The notes below the pieces were generated by a model that did no database searches, was not told where the DNA came from, and saw only the letters and a program-made list of their open reading frames with translations. A stretch of 17,730 bases of DNA. Origin: Candidatus Staskawiczbacteria bacterium (GTDB taxonomy: Bacteria > Patescibacteriota > Minisyncoccia > Minisyncoccales > Staskawiczbacteraceae). Where the stretch lies: assembly GCA_943357015.1 (NCBI GenBank), contig CALRFZ010000017.1, positions 1-17,730 of the forward strand, in the 5' to 3' direction. A program made the position numbers and the translations under genes. This document shows positions 1 to 6,095 of the stretch, piece after piece. Each line of letters begins with the position of its first letter. Position 1 is the stretch's first letter.

Positions 1-60
1 GAACGATTACATCTTGGAATTAATTATTTAACACCGCTAGCGGTGGTCAGAAGCTCCTGA
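1..60 (+). CDS. Transposase (integrase-core type), C-terminal end only
   Basis: Frame 1 from the first base reads ERLHLGINYLTPLAVVRSS and then TGA. The pattern R-x-H-x-x-L/I-x-Y-x-T-P resembles the end of the DDE integrase core of IS3/IS481-type transposases, where RPHxxLxYxTP is typical. Only 19 codons are in the window, so the family is tentative. The gene would lie mostly upstream of base 1. No terminal inverted repeat or target duplication can be identified from one end. A 14-bp perfect palindrome (32-45) lies within these codons. Confidence 0.5.
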   Translation, partial: ERLHLGINYLTPLAVVRSS

Positions 61-138
61 TTGTATTTCGGGGTTTAATCTAGAAAAATAAATTGATTAT
101 TAAACTTGTCGCTAAATAATAAACAATCTTATGTTTGT

Positions 139-167
139 AAAAAAATGCCCAAAGCAAATGCTTTGGG
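139..167 (-). terminator. Rho-independent terminator of the 180-542 gene
   Basis: CCCAAAGCA (148-156) and TGCTTTGGG (159-167) form a 9-bp stem around AA. On the minus strand it is followed, after two bases, by a run of seven T (plus-strand A at 139-145). It sits 13 bp past the stop codon of the minus-strand gene. Confidence 0.85.
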
Positions 168-179
168 TCATTATGGTTG

Positions 180-542
180 TTATTGCGCGAGGTGTTGCTC
201 GGCAGTTTGGTAATATTTTACCAGCTGGCGCAGGTCGCGAATTTCTTGGTCCTGATCGATAAGTTGCCTTGTTACTTTGCAAATTGTTTGCGTCGTCGCA
301 ACAAGGGCAAGACTTAGGACGTCAGGTTTTCTGGCGTCAGAAGCCTGCATTTGTCCAACAACAGCGAGGCGTTCTTGTCCAAAACTAATTGGACGGCCAG
401 ACGAGGTTGGACTAATAATTGTTACCAAGAGCTTGTTTTCTTGGAAATTAACTTCTTCTACAATGCCAAAGATTCTACTACCCTCAGATTGTTGAACGTT
501 AATTAGCACCAGCGATCCAGCCTTGATTTGGTTTCCGATCAT
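180..542 (-). CDS. Hypothetical protein, beta-rich N-terminus and helical C-terminus
   Basis: Function not recognised. The product is 120 residues. Residues 1-65 alternate hydrophobic and polar positions with many Val and Ile, as in a small beta barrel. Residues 70-120 are helical and charged (QLIDQDQEIRDLRQLVKYY), probably a short coiled coil. It has no signal peptide or membrane segment, so it is likely cytosolic. The ATG at 542 was chosen because GGAG stands 6 bases upstream. A TTG four codons earlier overlaps that SD and is unlikely to be the start. The gene has its own promoter and terminator and is monocistronic. Its base composition looks richer in G and C than that of the murC or tyrS genes. 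It could be a nucleic-acid or protein-interaction module, but nothing in the sequence decides this. Confidence 0.8.
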   Translation of the reverse strand: MIGNQIKAGSLVLINVQQSEGSRIFGIVEEVNFQENKLLVTIISPTSSGRPISFGQERLAVVGQMQASDARKPDVLSLALVATTQTICKVTRQLIDQDQEIRDLRQLVKYYQTAEQHLAQ

Positions 543-587
543 TTTTCGCTCCAATTTCGTGAAAAGATCTACTCAAAACTCAGTTTT

Positions 588-617
588 AGAGTAACATATA
601 TGATATTTATCTGTCAA
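588..617 (-). promoter_or_regulatory. Promoter of the 180-542 gene, with overlapping dyad
   Basis: On the minus strand, TTGACA (617-612) is followed after 18 bases by TACTCT (593-588), a plausible sigma70-type pair. An interrupted dyad overlaps the -10 and start region: ACTC-AAAAC (571-579), TCA, then GTTTT-a-GAGT (583-592). It could be an operator. The -10 is weak, so the exact start is uncertain. Confidence 0.45.
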
Positions 618-665
618 TAGTGAAACTAGATCATATTTTTGATAGAGTAAAATTGTGGACATCCT

Positions 666-1232
666 ATGAATAAACGACATCGAATTTTTGTTGCCATTAA
701 TTTACCTGAGTCAACCAAAAAAAAGTTGGCGGATTTTGAGCAAAAATATGCTAATGTGCCAGCTAAATGGATACCCGTAGATAATCTACATATAACCACA
801 TTATTTTTAGGCGATATTACCGATCAGGATTTATCCTTAGTTTGTCAGGCGGTTAAAGAGGTGGCCTTGCGTCATAATACCTTTAATGTAGTTTTAGAAA
901 AAATTGCCTACGGACCGGAAGACAAGATTCCGCCTCGCTATATTTTTGCCAGTGGCCAAGCGTTAGAACCAATGCAAAATATTAAAAAGGAACTGGAAGA
1001 TGCGTTATTTGAAAGTATTAATTTTAAGTTGGATAAAAATGTTTTTACGCCACACGTGACCTTAGCAAAAATAAAAGAATTGGAATGGCGCGCCATTGAG
1101 CCGGAAGAGCGCCAAGAGGTGGGGGAAGATATTGCGCTAACATTTACCGTAGAATCAATTGAGGTGATGGAAAGCCAACTAAAACGAGGTGGTCCGCAAT
1201 ATGCAGTTATTGAATCACATTTTTTGCAATAG
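666..1232 (+). CDS. thpR: RNA 2',3'-cyclic phosphodiesterase / 2'-5' RNA ligase family
   Basis: This is a 188-residue 2H phosphoesterase of the usual ThpR/LigT length. The two catalytic motifs are H42-I-T44 (in DNLHITTLFLG) and H130-V-T132 (in FTPHVTLAK). The N-terminal RIFVAINLPE strand is typical of the family. Family members open 2',3'-cyclic phosphates or join 2'-5' ends of RNA in vitro, and their natural substrate is usually unclear. The ATG at 666 is the first in frame. Only GGA in GTGGAC (655-660) resembles an SD. A TAAAAT hexamer at 648-653 could be the -10, giving a leader of a few bases. The gene appears monocistronic. The window ends in a second 2H protein gene. Confidence 0.93.
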   Translation: MNKRHRIFVAINLPESTKKKLADFEQKYANVPAKWIPVDNLHITTLFLGDITDQDLSLVCQAVKEVALRHNTFNVVLEKIAYGPEDKIPPRYIFASGQALEPMQNIKKELEDALFESINFKLDKNVFTPHVTLAKIKELEWRAIEPEERQEVGEDIALTFTVESIEVMESQLKRGGPQYAVIESHFLQ

Positions 1233-1241
1233 TTATCATAG

Positions 1242-1263
1242 ATCCTTGCAGGATAAGGATTTT
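1242..1263 (+). terminator. Weak possible terminator after thpR
   Basis: ATCCTT (1242-1247) and AAGGAT (1255-1260) can form a 6-bp stem with a 7-base loop, followed by TTT. The stem is short and the U-run is poor, so this is tentative. Confidence 0.3.
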
Positions 1264-1295
1264 AATAAACATTAAAAATATAAGCGATGAAATAA

Positions 1296-1325
1296 CATTC
1301 TTATATTCTGCAGAATACCAGAATG
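1296..1325. promoter_or_regulatory. Operator-like 30-bp palindrome before the regulator gene
   Basis: The core TATTCTGCAGAATA (1304-1317) is a perfect palindrome. CATTCT (1296-1301) and AGAATG (1320-1325) are exact arms on the same centre. Only the two bases between core and arms on each side fail to pair. The site ends 24 bp before the -10 of the regulator promoter, covering the -35 side. The same core recurs at 1637-1650 before murC. This architecture suits a dimeric winged-helix regulator binding half sites with an ATTCT-like sequence. Confidence 0.75.
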
Positions 1326-1346
1326 ATGGTGAGGGTAAATATATTG

Positions 1347-1355
1347 TGATACACT
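1347..1355 (+). promoter_or_regulatory. Extended -10 of the regulator gene (leaderless start)
   Basis: TGATACACT gives TG-n followed by the -10 hexamer TACACT (1350-1355). With the usual 6-7 base gap, transcription would begin at about 1362, the A of the ATG. The mRNA would then be leaderless, which fits the absence of any SD. No good -35 is seen, as expected for an extended -10 promoter. Confidence 0.5.
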
Positions 1356-1361
1356 TAATGT

Positions 1362-1628
1362 ATGAAAACTGTAAAGCAATTAGAAAGACATTTTAAGGGT
1401 TTAGCAAATCATCATCGACTTAATATCTTGTTGTTGGTTTCACAAAACCCGGGAATTACGGTTGACGGTATAGCTGGAAAATTGAATTGTAATTTTAAGA
1501 CGATTTCAGAGCATACTAAAAAGCTAGTTCAAGCAGGTTTGCTTAATAAAAAGTATCGGGGCGCATCGGTAGCTCATTCATTGTCTCCCTACGGAGAGAA
1601 ATTTTTCAATTTTATTAAAAACTTTTAA
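1362..1628 (+). CDS. ArsR-like winged-helix transcriptional regulator
   Basis: This 88-residue protein consists only of a winged helix-turn-helix. Residues 4-28 (QLERHFKGLANHHRLNILLL) match the ArsR-family start, where 'LANxxRLxIL' is typical. Residues 32-42 form the next helix, 44-57 (NFKTISEHTKKLVQ) the recognition helix and 60-74 the wing. It has a single cysteine and no metal-binding Cys pair, so a metal sensor is not supported. The ligand is unknown. The gene is flanked by two near-identical palindromes (1296-1325 and 1627-1660), the second beginning at its stop codon. This suggests autoregulation and control of the following murC, which lies on the same strand 89 bp downstream. Confidence 0.88.
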   Translation: MKTVKQLERHFKGLANHHRLNILLLVSQNPGITVDGIAGKLNCNFKTISEHTKKLVQAGLLNKKYRGASVAHSLSPYGEKFFNFIKNF

Positions 1629-1660
1629 TATTCGGTTATTCTGCAGAATATCGGAATATT
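1627..1660. promoter_or_regulatory. Operator-like 34-bp palindrome before murC
   Basis: The core TATTCTGCAGAATA (1637-1650) is identical to the core at 1304-1317. AATATTC (1627-1633) and GAATATT (1654-1660) are exact outer arms on the same centre. In the 3-base gaps between arms and core, one of three positions pairs. The site starts inside the regulator's stop codon and ends 20 bp before the murC -10, so a bound dimer would cover the -35 region. A transcription terminator is unlikely because no T-run follows. Confidence 0.75.
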
Positions 1661-1680
1661 TATTGAGGATAATTTAATTG

Positions 1681-1686
1681 TATAAT
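1681..1686 (+). promoter_or_regulatory. -10 element of murC
   Basis: A consensus TATAAT lies 31 bp before the murC ATG. The -35 position falls at the right edge of the palindrome and has no good hexamer. Binding at the palindrome would therefore be expected to repress, or an activator may be needed. Confidence 0.5.
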
Positions 1687-1717
1687 TTTGGGGATTGATT
1701 GATAATTGAAAAATATT

Positions 1718-3034
1718 ATGAAAATACATTTTATTGGGATTGGGGGGATTGGGGTTTCTGCTTTGGCGCAGTATTATTTGACACAAGGGCACGAAATTTT
1801 TGGGTCGGATTTGGCGTCTTCGGAAATTACGCAAATGCTGGCAAAAAAAGGTGTTACAATTTTTATTGGAAATAGAGCAGGAAACATTAAGCAGGATTTG
1901 GATTTGATAATATATAGCCCTGCGGTAAAACCAGATAATCCAGAATTATTGCAAGCTATTGACTACAAGCTTCGCGCGCAAAGTTACCCAGAAGCCTTGG
2001 GTCAGCTAACCTTGCAGTACAATACAATAGCAGTGTCTGGTAGTCACGGTAAAAGCACTACAACGGCTATGTTGGCTTTGGTTTTGATAAAAGCGGGAAT
2101 TGACCCGACTGTGATTGTGGGAACTAAACTTAAGGAATTTAGTGATCCTGACTTGAGTGAAGGCGAAGGGACTAATTTTAGAATGGGCAATTCTAAGTAT
2201 TTAGTAATTGAAGCTTGTGAATATGATGGCTCGTTTTTAAATTATCAGCCAAAAATCTCGGTTATTACTAATATTGATAAAGAGCATTTGGATTACTTTA
2301 AAACCTTTAGCAATGTAATTAAAGAATTTAAGAAGTTTATTATGCGACTGCCGATTAACGGATTTTTGGTAGCCAATCGCGATGATAAAATTTTAGTTAA
2401 GATTAGCCGAGGTACATTTAAAACAAAGTTTTATTCTATTAAAAATAAGGAGTCGGAAAAAATAAAAAAAATTCTTAAAATTCCTGGAAAGCACAACATT
2501 TCTAACGCATTGGCAGTTTTGCAGGTTGCCAGAATTTTGGGTATTAAAGATAGTATAACTTTTGGCGCGCTGACAGAATTTAAAGGTACTTGGCGGAGAT
2601 TTGAAATTTTTGAGAAAAATTGGGGGGATAAAGTTTTTACATTAATTAGCGATTATGGTCATCATCCAACAGAAGTTAAGGCAACCCTAAAAGCTGTGCG
2701 TGAAAAGTATAAAAAAAGTAAGATTTGGTGCATTTTTCAGCCTCACCAGCATCAGCGAACATATTATTTATTTAATGATTTTGTAAAGCTTTTTAGAAGT
2801 ATAAAAATTAATAATATTATAATCACTGATATTTACGATGTAGCTGGACGCGAGGAAGAAAATATTAATGAAAAAGTTGATTCGCAAATGCTGGTTAAAA
2901 AAATTAACCGCCAAAATGTTAAGTATATGAAATTAAATGACGCGGAAAAATTTGTAAAAGACAATATTAAAAGCGGAGAAGTGTTGGTTGTGATGGGTGC
3001 GGGAGATATTTATAAATTTGCCGAAAAATTTTAA
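1718..3034 (+). CDS. murC: UDP-N-acetylmuramate--L-alanine ligase
   Basis: This 438-residue Mur ligase adds L-alanine to UDP-MurNAc with ATP in the cytoplasm, the first peptide step of peptidoglycan synthesis. The N-terminal Rossmann domain opens MKIHFIGIGGIGVSALA, the MurC hallmark. The P-loop is SGSHGKSTTTAM (108-118), with Ser where Thr is usual (GTHGKTTT). NIDKEHLDYF (185-194) and GKHN (257-260) belong to the central domain. DYGHHPTE (312-319) and FQPHQHQRT (340-348) are MurC-specific C-terminal motifs. The ATG at 1718 gives the normal family start. A TTG at 1706 would add MKNI and has GGGGA 11 bases upstream, so it cannot be excluded. The gene stands apart from mraY and other wall genes and follows a regulator whose palindromic site precedes it. 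Mpl is a related alternative, but the length and motifs favour MurC. Confidence 0.92.
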   Translation: MKIHFIGIGGIGVSALAQYYLTQGHEIFGSDLASSEITQMLAKKGVTIFIGNRAGNIKQDLDLIIYSPAVKPDNPELLQAIDYKLRAQSYPEALGQLTLQYNTIAVSGSHGKSTTTAMLALVLIKAGIDPTVIVGTKLKEFSDPDLSEGEGTNFRMGNSKYLVIEACEYDGSFLNYQPKISVITNIDKEHLDYFKTFSNVIKEFKKFIMRLPINGFLVANRDDKILVKISRGTFKTKFYSIKNKESEKIKKILKIPGKHNISNALAVLQVARILGIKDSITFGALTEFKGTWRRFEIFEKNWGDKVFTLISDYGHHPTEVKATLKAVREKYKKSKIWCIFQPHQHQRTYYLFNDFVKLFRSIKINNIIITDIYDVAGREEENINEKVDSQMLVKKINRQNVKYMKLNDAEKFVKDNIKSGEVLVVMGAGDIYKFAEKF

Positions 3035-3065
3035 AAAAAACGTCGAATTCATCTGAATTCGACGT
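3033..3065 (-). terminator. Terminator of the 58-residue Cys4 protein gene
   Basis: ACGTCGAATTC (3040-3050) and GAATTCGACGT (3055-3065) form an 11-bp stem with an ATCT loop. On the minus strand it runs into eight T (plus-strand A at 3033-3040). The plus side lacks a T-run, so it serves minus-strand transcripts. It may still protect the murC mRNA end. It was a main clue that a minus-strand gene exists here. Confidence 0.85.
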
Positions 3066-3093
3066 ATGTGTGAAGTTCTTTTAATCTTCCTTG

Positions 3094-3270
3094 TTATTCC
3101 TTATAACTCCTTGGTGTTCGGATGCCACAAAAGCCTCGCCCAAGGCCAATGCTTATCCTTGAAAGTTTTGAGGTGTTGCGACGCGAGTCGCAGTTGGTGC
3201 AAAACCGCAGACCATCGGCTTTTGCGGGCCTGCCACACTTGTTTTGGCACTGTCGTTTTCCGTTTTTCAT
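3094..3270 (-). CDS. 58-residue Cys4 (zinc-ribbon-like) small protein
   Basis: The function is unknown. The product starts MKNGKRQCQNKCGRPAKADG and carries C8-x3-C12-x11-C24-x2-C27, which could bind one zinc ion. C48 is an extra cysteine. The chain is strongly basic, with many Arg and Lys throughout, consistent with RNA or DNA binding. The ATG at 3270 has AAGGA 7 bases upstream. The gene has a TTGACA/TAAAAT promoter (3343-3370), a 5' hairpin (3297-3337) and a terminator (3033-3065), so it forms a complete minus-strand cassette between murC and tyrS. Its codons are richer in G and C than those of its neighbours (CTG, CGG, CGC, GGC). Plus-strand reading frames through the same bases have no comparable signals. 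I do not recognise a named family. Confidence 0.75.
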   Translation of the reverse strand: MKNGKRQCQNKCGRPAKADGLRFCTNCDSRRNTSKLSRISIGLGRGFCGIRTPRSYKE

Positions 3271-3296
3271 GCTGGATTCCTTGTCAAAGAAACAAT

Positions 3297-3337
3297 TAGA
3301 TTACTCTGGTAAAACCTTTTTACCATCAAGTAATCTA
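3297..3337 (-). promoter_or_regulatory. 5'-terminal leader hairpin of the Cys4 protein gene
   Basis: Given as plus-strand bases, TAGATTACT (3297-3305) pairs with AGTAATCTA (3329-3337). GGTAAAA (3308-3314) pairs with TTTTACC (3318-3324) around a 3-base loop. An asymmetric 2x4 internal loop separates the two stems. On the minus strand it starts 6 bases after the -10, so it would form the extreme 5' end of the mRNA. It ends 27 bp before the ATG and does not hide the SD. A role in mRNA stability or regulation is inferred. Confidence 0.6.
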
Positions 3338-3342
3338 GTTAG

Positions 3343-3370
3343 ATTTTACTACTTTTAATCTTTATGTCAA
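3343..3370 (-). promoter_or_regulatory. Promoter of the Cys4 protein gene
   Basis: On the minus strand, consensus TTGACA (3370-3365) is followed after 16 bases by TAAAAT (3348-3343). This predicts a start at about 3336-3337, 67 bases before the ATG at 3270. It runs back-to-back with the tyrS promoter region. Confidence 0.7.
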
Positions 3371-3396
3371 TAGTTTTACTTTTAATGTAAAGATAG

Positions 3397-3402
3397 TACA
3401 AT
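3397..3402 (+). promoter_or_regulatory. -10 element of tyrS (apparently leaderless)
   Basis: TACAAT ends 8 bases before the tyrS ATG at 3411. The predicted start point (3409-3411) would give a leaderless or almost leaderless mRNA, in line with the missing SD. TTTACT at 3375-3380 is a poor -35. Confidence 0.5.
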
Positions 3403-3410
3403 TTAATAAT

Positions 3411-4607
3411 ATGGAAAATACTAATTCACAAAAAATTCAAGAAGTTTTAAATCGTAGAGTTAGTGAGATTATAGTTAAAAGCGATTTAGAAAAGAAACTA
3501 CTGTCTGGTAAAAAACTAAGAATATATTTAGGGGTTGATCCCACTGGATTTTATTTGCATTTGGGCCACGCCGTAGTATTAAGAAAACTAAAAGAATTTG
3601 TGGATTTAGGCCACGAAGTAATTTTGTTAATTGGAGATTTTACGGCTAAAATTGGTGATCCAACCGGAAAAGATGCTATGCGAATCCCACTATCCGATAA
3701 GCAAATTAAGGCTAATTTTAAGGATTATAAAAAGCAAGCCAGTAAAATTTTGGATTTTTGGAAAGTAAAGATAAAATACAATTCAAAGTGGCTTTCAAAA
3801 TTAAGATTTGAAGATATATTGCGCTTATCGAGTAATTTTACGGTTCAGCAAATGTTGCACAGGGATATGTTTGACAAGCGAATAAAAGAAAATCAGCCAA
3901 TTAGTGTGACAGAATTTATGTATCCGTTAATGCAGGGCTATGATTCTGTAGTTATGGATGTGGATTTGGAAATTGGTGGCAATGATCAAATGTTTAATAT
4001 GCTTGCTGGCAGAACACTGCAAAAAATCTATAACAACAAAGATAAGAATATTTTAACGACTAAACTCTTATTGGGAACTGACGGCAGAAAAATGAGCAAA
4101 ACTTATGATAACGCAATTTATTTAACTGATGCACCCAACGATATGTTTGGCAAAGTTATGTCTATTAAAGATGAATTAATTGAGCAATACTTTGAGCTTT
4201 GCACTGATGTGTCTTTAGAGGAAATTGAAAAAATAAAATTAATTGCCAATCCAAGAGACCAGAAAGTTTTATTGGCTAAAGAGATTGTTAAAATCTATTA
4301 CGACGAAAAAAGCGCTCAAATAGCAGAAGAAGAATTTAATAATATTTATCAGAAAGGTAATTTACCAACTGATATAGAAATTTTTGAAACGGATAAAAGG
4401 GTTTATCCAATACTAGATTTATTGGTTGATAGTGGTTTGGCGCCTTCAAAAAATGAAGCTAAAAGATTGGTTGAGGGAGGAGCGGTCACGATCGAAGTTA
4501 AAAGTATAAAGTCAAAAGTTGAAAACTGGAAGGAAGAAATAGTTATTGAAGATGATGCGATAATTCAAGTCGGCAAACGAAAATTTATAAAGATAAAAAT
4601 TAAATAA
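3411..4607 (+). CDS. tyrS: Tyrosine--tRNA ligase
   Basis: This 398-residue class I synthetase charges tRNA-Tyr in the cytosol. The HIGH-type motif is H50-L-G-H53 within YLGVDPTGFYLHLGH. The KMSKS motif is KMSKT (227-231). GDFTAKIGDPTGK and TEFMYPLMQGYD, with QxxDxxxxxxDLEIGGNDQ-like spacing, are the tyrosine and adenylate pocket signatures. Residues from about 335 form the S4 RNA-binding domain (LVDSGLAPSKNEAKRLVEGG). The HLGH/KMSKT pairing fits the TyrZ-like bacterial branch. The ATG at 3411 has no SD. tyrS begins a same-strand run with aspS, the carboxypeptidase gene and mraY, and is separated from aspS by 24 bp. Confidence 0.96.
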   Translation: MENTNSQKIQEVLNRRVSEIIVKSDLEKKLLSGKKLRIYLGVDPTGFYLHLGHAVVLRKLKEFVDLGHEVILLIGDFTAKIGDPTGKDAMRIPLSDKQIKANFKDYKKQASKILDFWKVKIKYNSKWLSKLRFEDILRLSSNFTVQQMLHRDMFDKRIKENQPISVTEFMYPLMQGYDSVVMDVDLEIGGNDQMFNMLAGRTLQKIYNNKDKNILTTKLLLGTDGRKMSKTYDNAIYLTDAPNDMFGKVMSIKDELIEQYFELCTDVSLEEIEKIKLIANPRDQKVLLAKEIVKIYYDEKSAQIAEEEFNNIYQKGNLPTDIEIFETDKRVYPILDLLVDSGLAPSKNEAKRLVEGGAVTIEVKSIKSKVENWKEEIVIEDDAIIQVGKRKFIKIKIK

Positions 4608-4631
4608 AGGGCATTAAACCCTAGCAATAAT

Positions 4632-6095
4632 ATGCAAAGAATTTTAGTTAAAGAATTAATCGACATGGTAGGGCAAAAAGTTAAAGTGGCGGGTTGGGTT
4701 AATATTCGGCGCGCGCATGGGAAAATTTTGTTTATTGATTTGCGTGACAGGTCTGGGCTTTTACAGTGTGTTTTTGTACCGTCAAATAAAGAGGCTTATG
4801 ATTTAGCTCAAGAATTGCGAACTGAATGGGTGGTAGAGCTTGTGGGGCAAGTAGTAGCGCGCCCAGAAAAAATGGTTAATCCTGAAATTGAAACTGGAAA
4901 AGTGGAGCTATTGGTTGAAGGGTTAAATATTGTGTCAAAGGCGCAGACTTTACCAATTTCTATTGATACCGACGGTATGGAATTATCCGAGGAATTGCGA
5001 ATGAAATATCGTTACTTGGATTTGCGTCGTCAGAGAATGAAAAATAATCTTATTATGCGACACAAGGTTTCGCAATTTGTGCGTAATTTTTTAATTGCCG
5101 AAGATTTTATTGAAATTGAAACTCCAATGCTAACCAAATCCACTCCCGAAGGTTCGCGCGACTTTGTGGTGCCTTCAAGGCTTCATGCTGGAAAATTTTA
5201 CGCGCTTCCGCAAAGCCCCCAGCAATACAAACAGCTTTTGATGGTGGCAGGAATTGAAAAATATTTTCAGTTAGCTAGATGTTTGCGCGATGAAGACCCG
5301 CGAGGGGATAGACAAACCGAACACACTCAAATTGATATGGAAATGAGCTTTATTGAGCGCGAAGATTTTATGGCGCTTTATGAAAGGCTGTTGATTTCTA
5401 TGGTAGGGGCGTTATTTCCCGAGAAAAAAATTCAGCAAATTCCTTTTCCGCGATTAAGTTATCAAGAGGCAATGGAAAAATATCAATCGGATAAACCTGA
5501 TATCCGCACCGATAAAACAGATAAAAATTTATTAGCTTTTTGCTGGGTGGTAGATTTTCCATTTTTTGAAAAAGACGACCAAGGTGGTTGGACTTTTACG
5601 CACAATCCATTTTCGGCGCCCAAACCCGAACACTTGGCTGACCTAATGGCAAAAAAGAATATTGAAAAGATTTTAACAACCCAATATGATGTAATTTTAA
5701 ATGGCTGGGAGGCGGGCGGAGGCAGTATTCGCAACAATACTCCAGAGGCGATTGAAAGAGTTTTTGAAATTATGGGTTACAGTAAGGAAGAAATTCACAA
5801 GCAATTTGGTCATATGCTAGAAGCTTATAGTTTTGGCGCGCCATCGCACGGAGGAATTGGGTCTGGTATTGATAGGTTAGTGGCTTTATTGCAAAATGAG
5901 CCCAATATTAGAGAAGTAATGGCTTTTCCAAAAACTGGAGATGGGCGGGATTTAATGATGAATGCGCCAAGTGAAATTTCTGACAAGCAACTTAAGGAAT
6001 TGCATATTCTTGTTGATGAGCCAAAAAAGAGTATGGCGGAAAAATCCCTAGCTTCTCAAAAAGCTACTAAAAAAACTTCTAAAGGTAAAAAATAA
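4632..6095 (+). CDS. aspS: Aspartate--tRNA ligase lacking the GAD insert
   Basis: This 487-residue class II synthetase charges tRNA-Asp. The N-terminal OB fold (15-105) binds the anticodon. YRYLDLRR (126-133) and EIETPMLTKSTPEGSRDF (160-178, motif 1 region) are bacterial AspRS signatures. Motif 2 is ARCLRDEDPRGDRQTEHTQ (215-233) and motif 3 is GGIGSGIDRL (407-416). Bacterial AspRS usually has about 590 residues, with a GAD domain of roughly 100 residues between the motif 2 and motif 3 halves. Here SDKPDIR (286-292) is followed almost at once by FCWVVDFPFFE (303-313), so that domain is absent. The rest is bacterial in type, not archaeal. The C-terminus carries a Lys-rich tail. There is no SD. 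The stop abuts the next start. Confidence 0.95.
   Translation: MQRILVKELIDMVGQKVKVAGWVNIRRAHGKILFIDLRDRSGLLQCVFVPSNKEAYDLAQELRTEWVVELVGQVVARPEKMVNPEIETGKVELLVEGLNIVSKAQTLPISIDTDGMELSEELRMKYRYLDLRRQRMKNNLIMRHKVSQFVRNFLIAEDFIEIETPMLTKSTPEGSRDFVVPSRLHAGKFYALPQSPQQYKQLLMVAGIEKYFQLARCLRDEDPRGDRQTEHTQIDMEMSFIEREDFMALYERLLISMVGALFPEKKIQQIPFPRLSYQEAMEKYQSDKPDIRTDKTDKNLLAFCWVVDFPFFEKDDQGGWTFTHNPFSAPKPEHLADLMAKKNIEKILTTQYDVILNGWEAGGGSIRNNTPEAIERVFEIMGYSKEEIHKQFGHMLEAYSFGAPSHGGIGSGIDRLVALLQNEPNIREVMAFPKTGDGRDLMMNAPSEISDKQLKELHILVDEPKKSMAEKSLASQKATKKTSKGKK

Noticed and set aside
32..45. Perfect 14-bp palindrome CACCGCTAGCGGTG as an operator or transposon end
   Set aside because: It lies wholly within codons of the transposase C-terminus and has no promoter next to it; chance is the simpler reading.
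1627..1660. Palindrome at the end of the regulator gene as a terminator
   Set aside because: No T-run follows, and its core repeats exactly before the regulator, which favours a protein-binding site.
3033..3065. Hairpin after murC as a plus-strand terminator for murC
   Set aside because: The T-run is only on the minus-strand side; on the plus strand ATGTGTG follows, so it fits the minus-strand gene.
3066..3358. Plus-strand reading frames of 77 and 78 codons between murC and tyrS
   Set aside because: Neither has an SD, promoter or plausible protein composition; the minus-strand Cys4 gene with its full signals explains the open frames.
5483..5737. Minus-strand open frame inside aspS
   Set aside because: It is a shadow of the aspS coding frame with no signals of its own.
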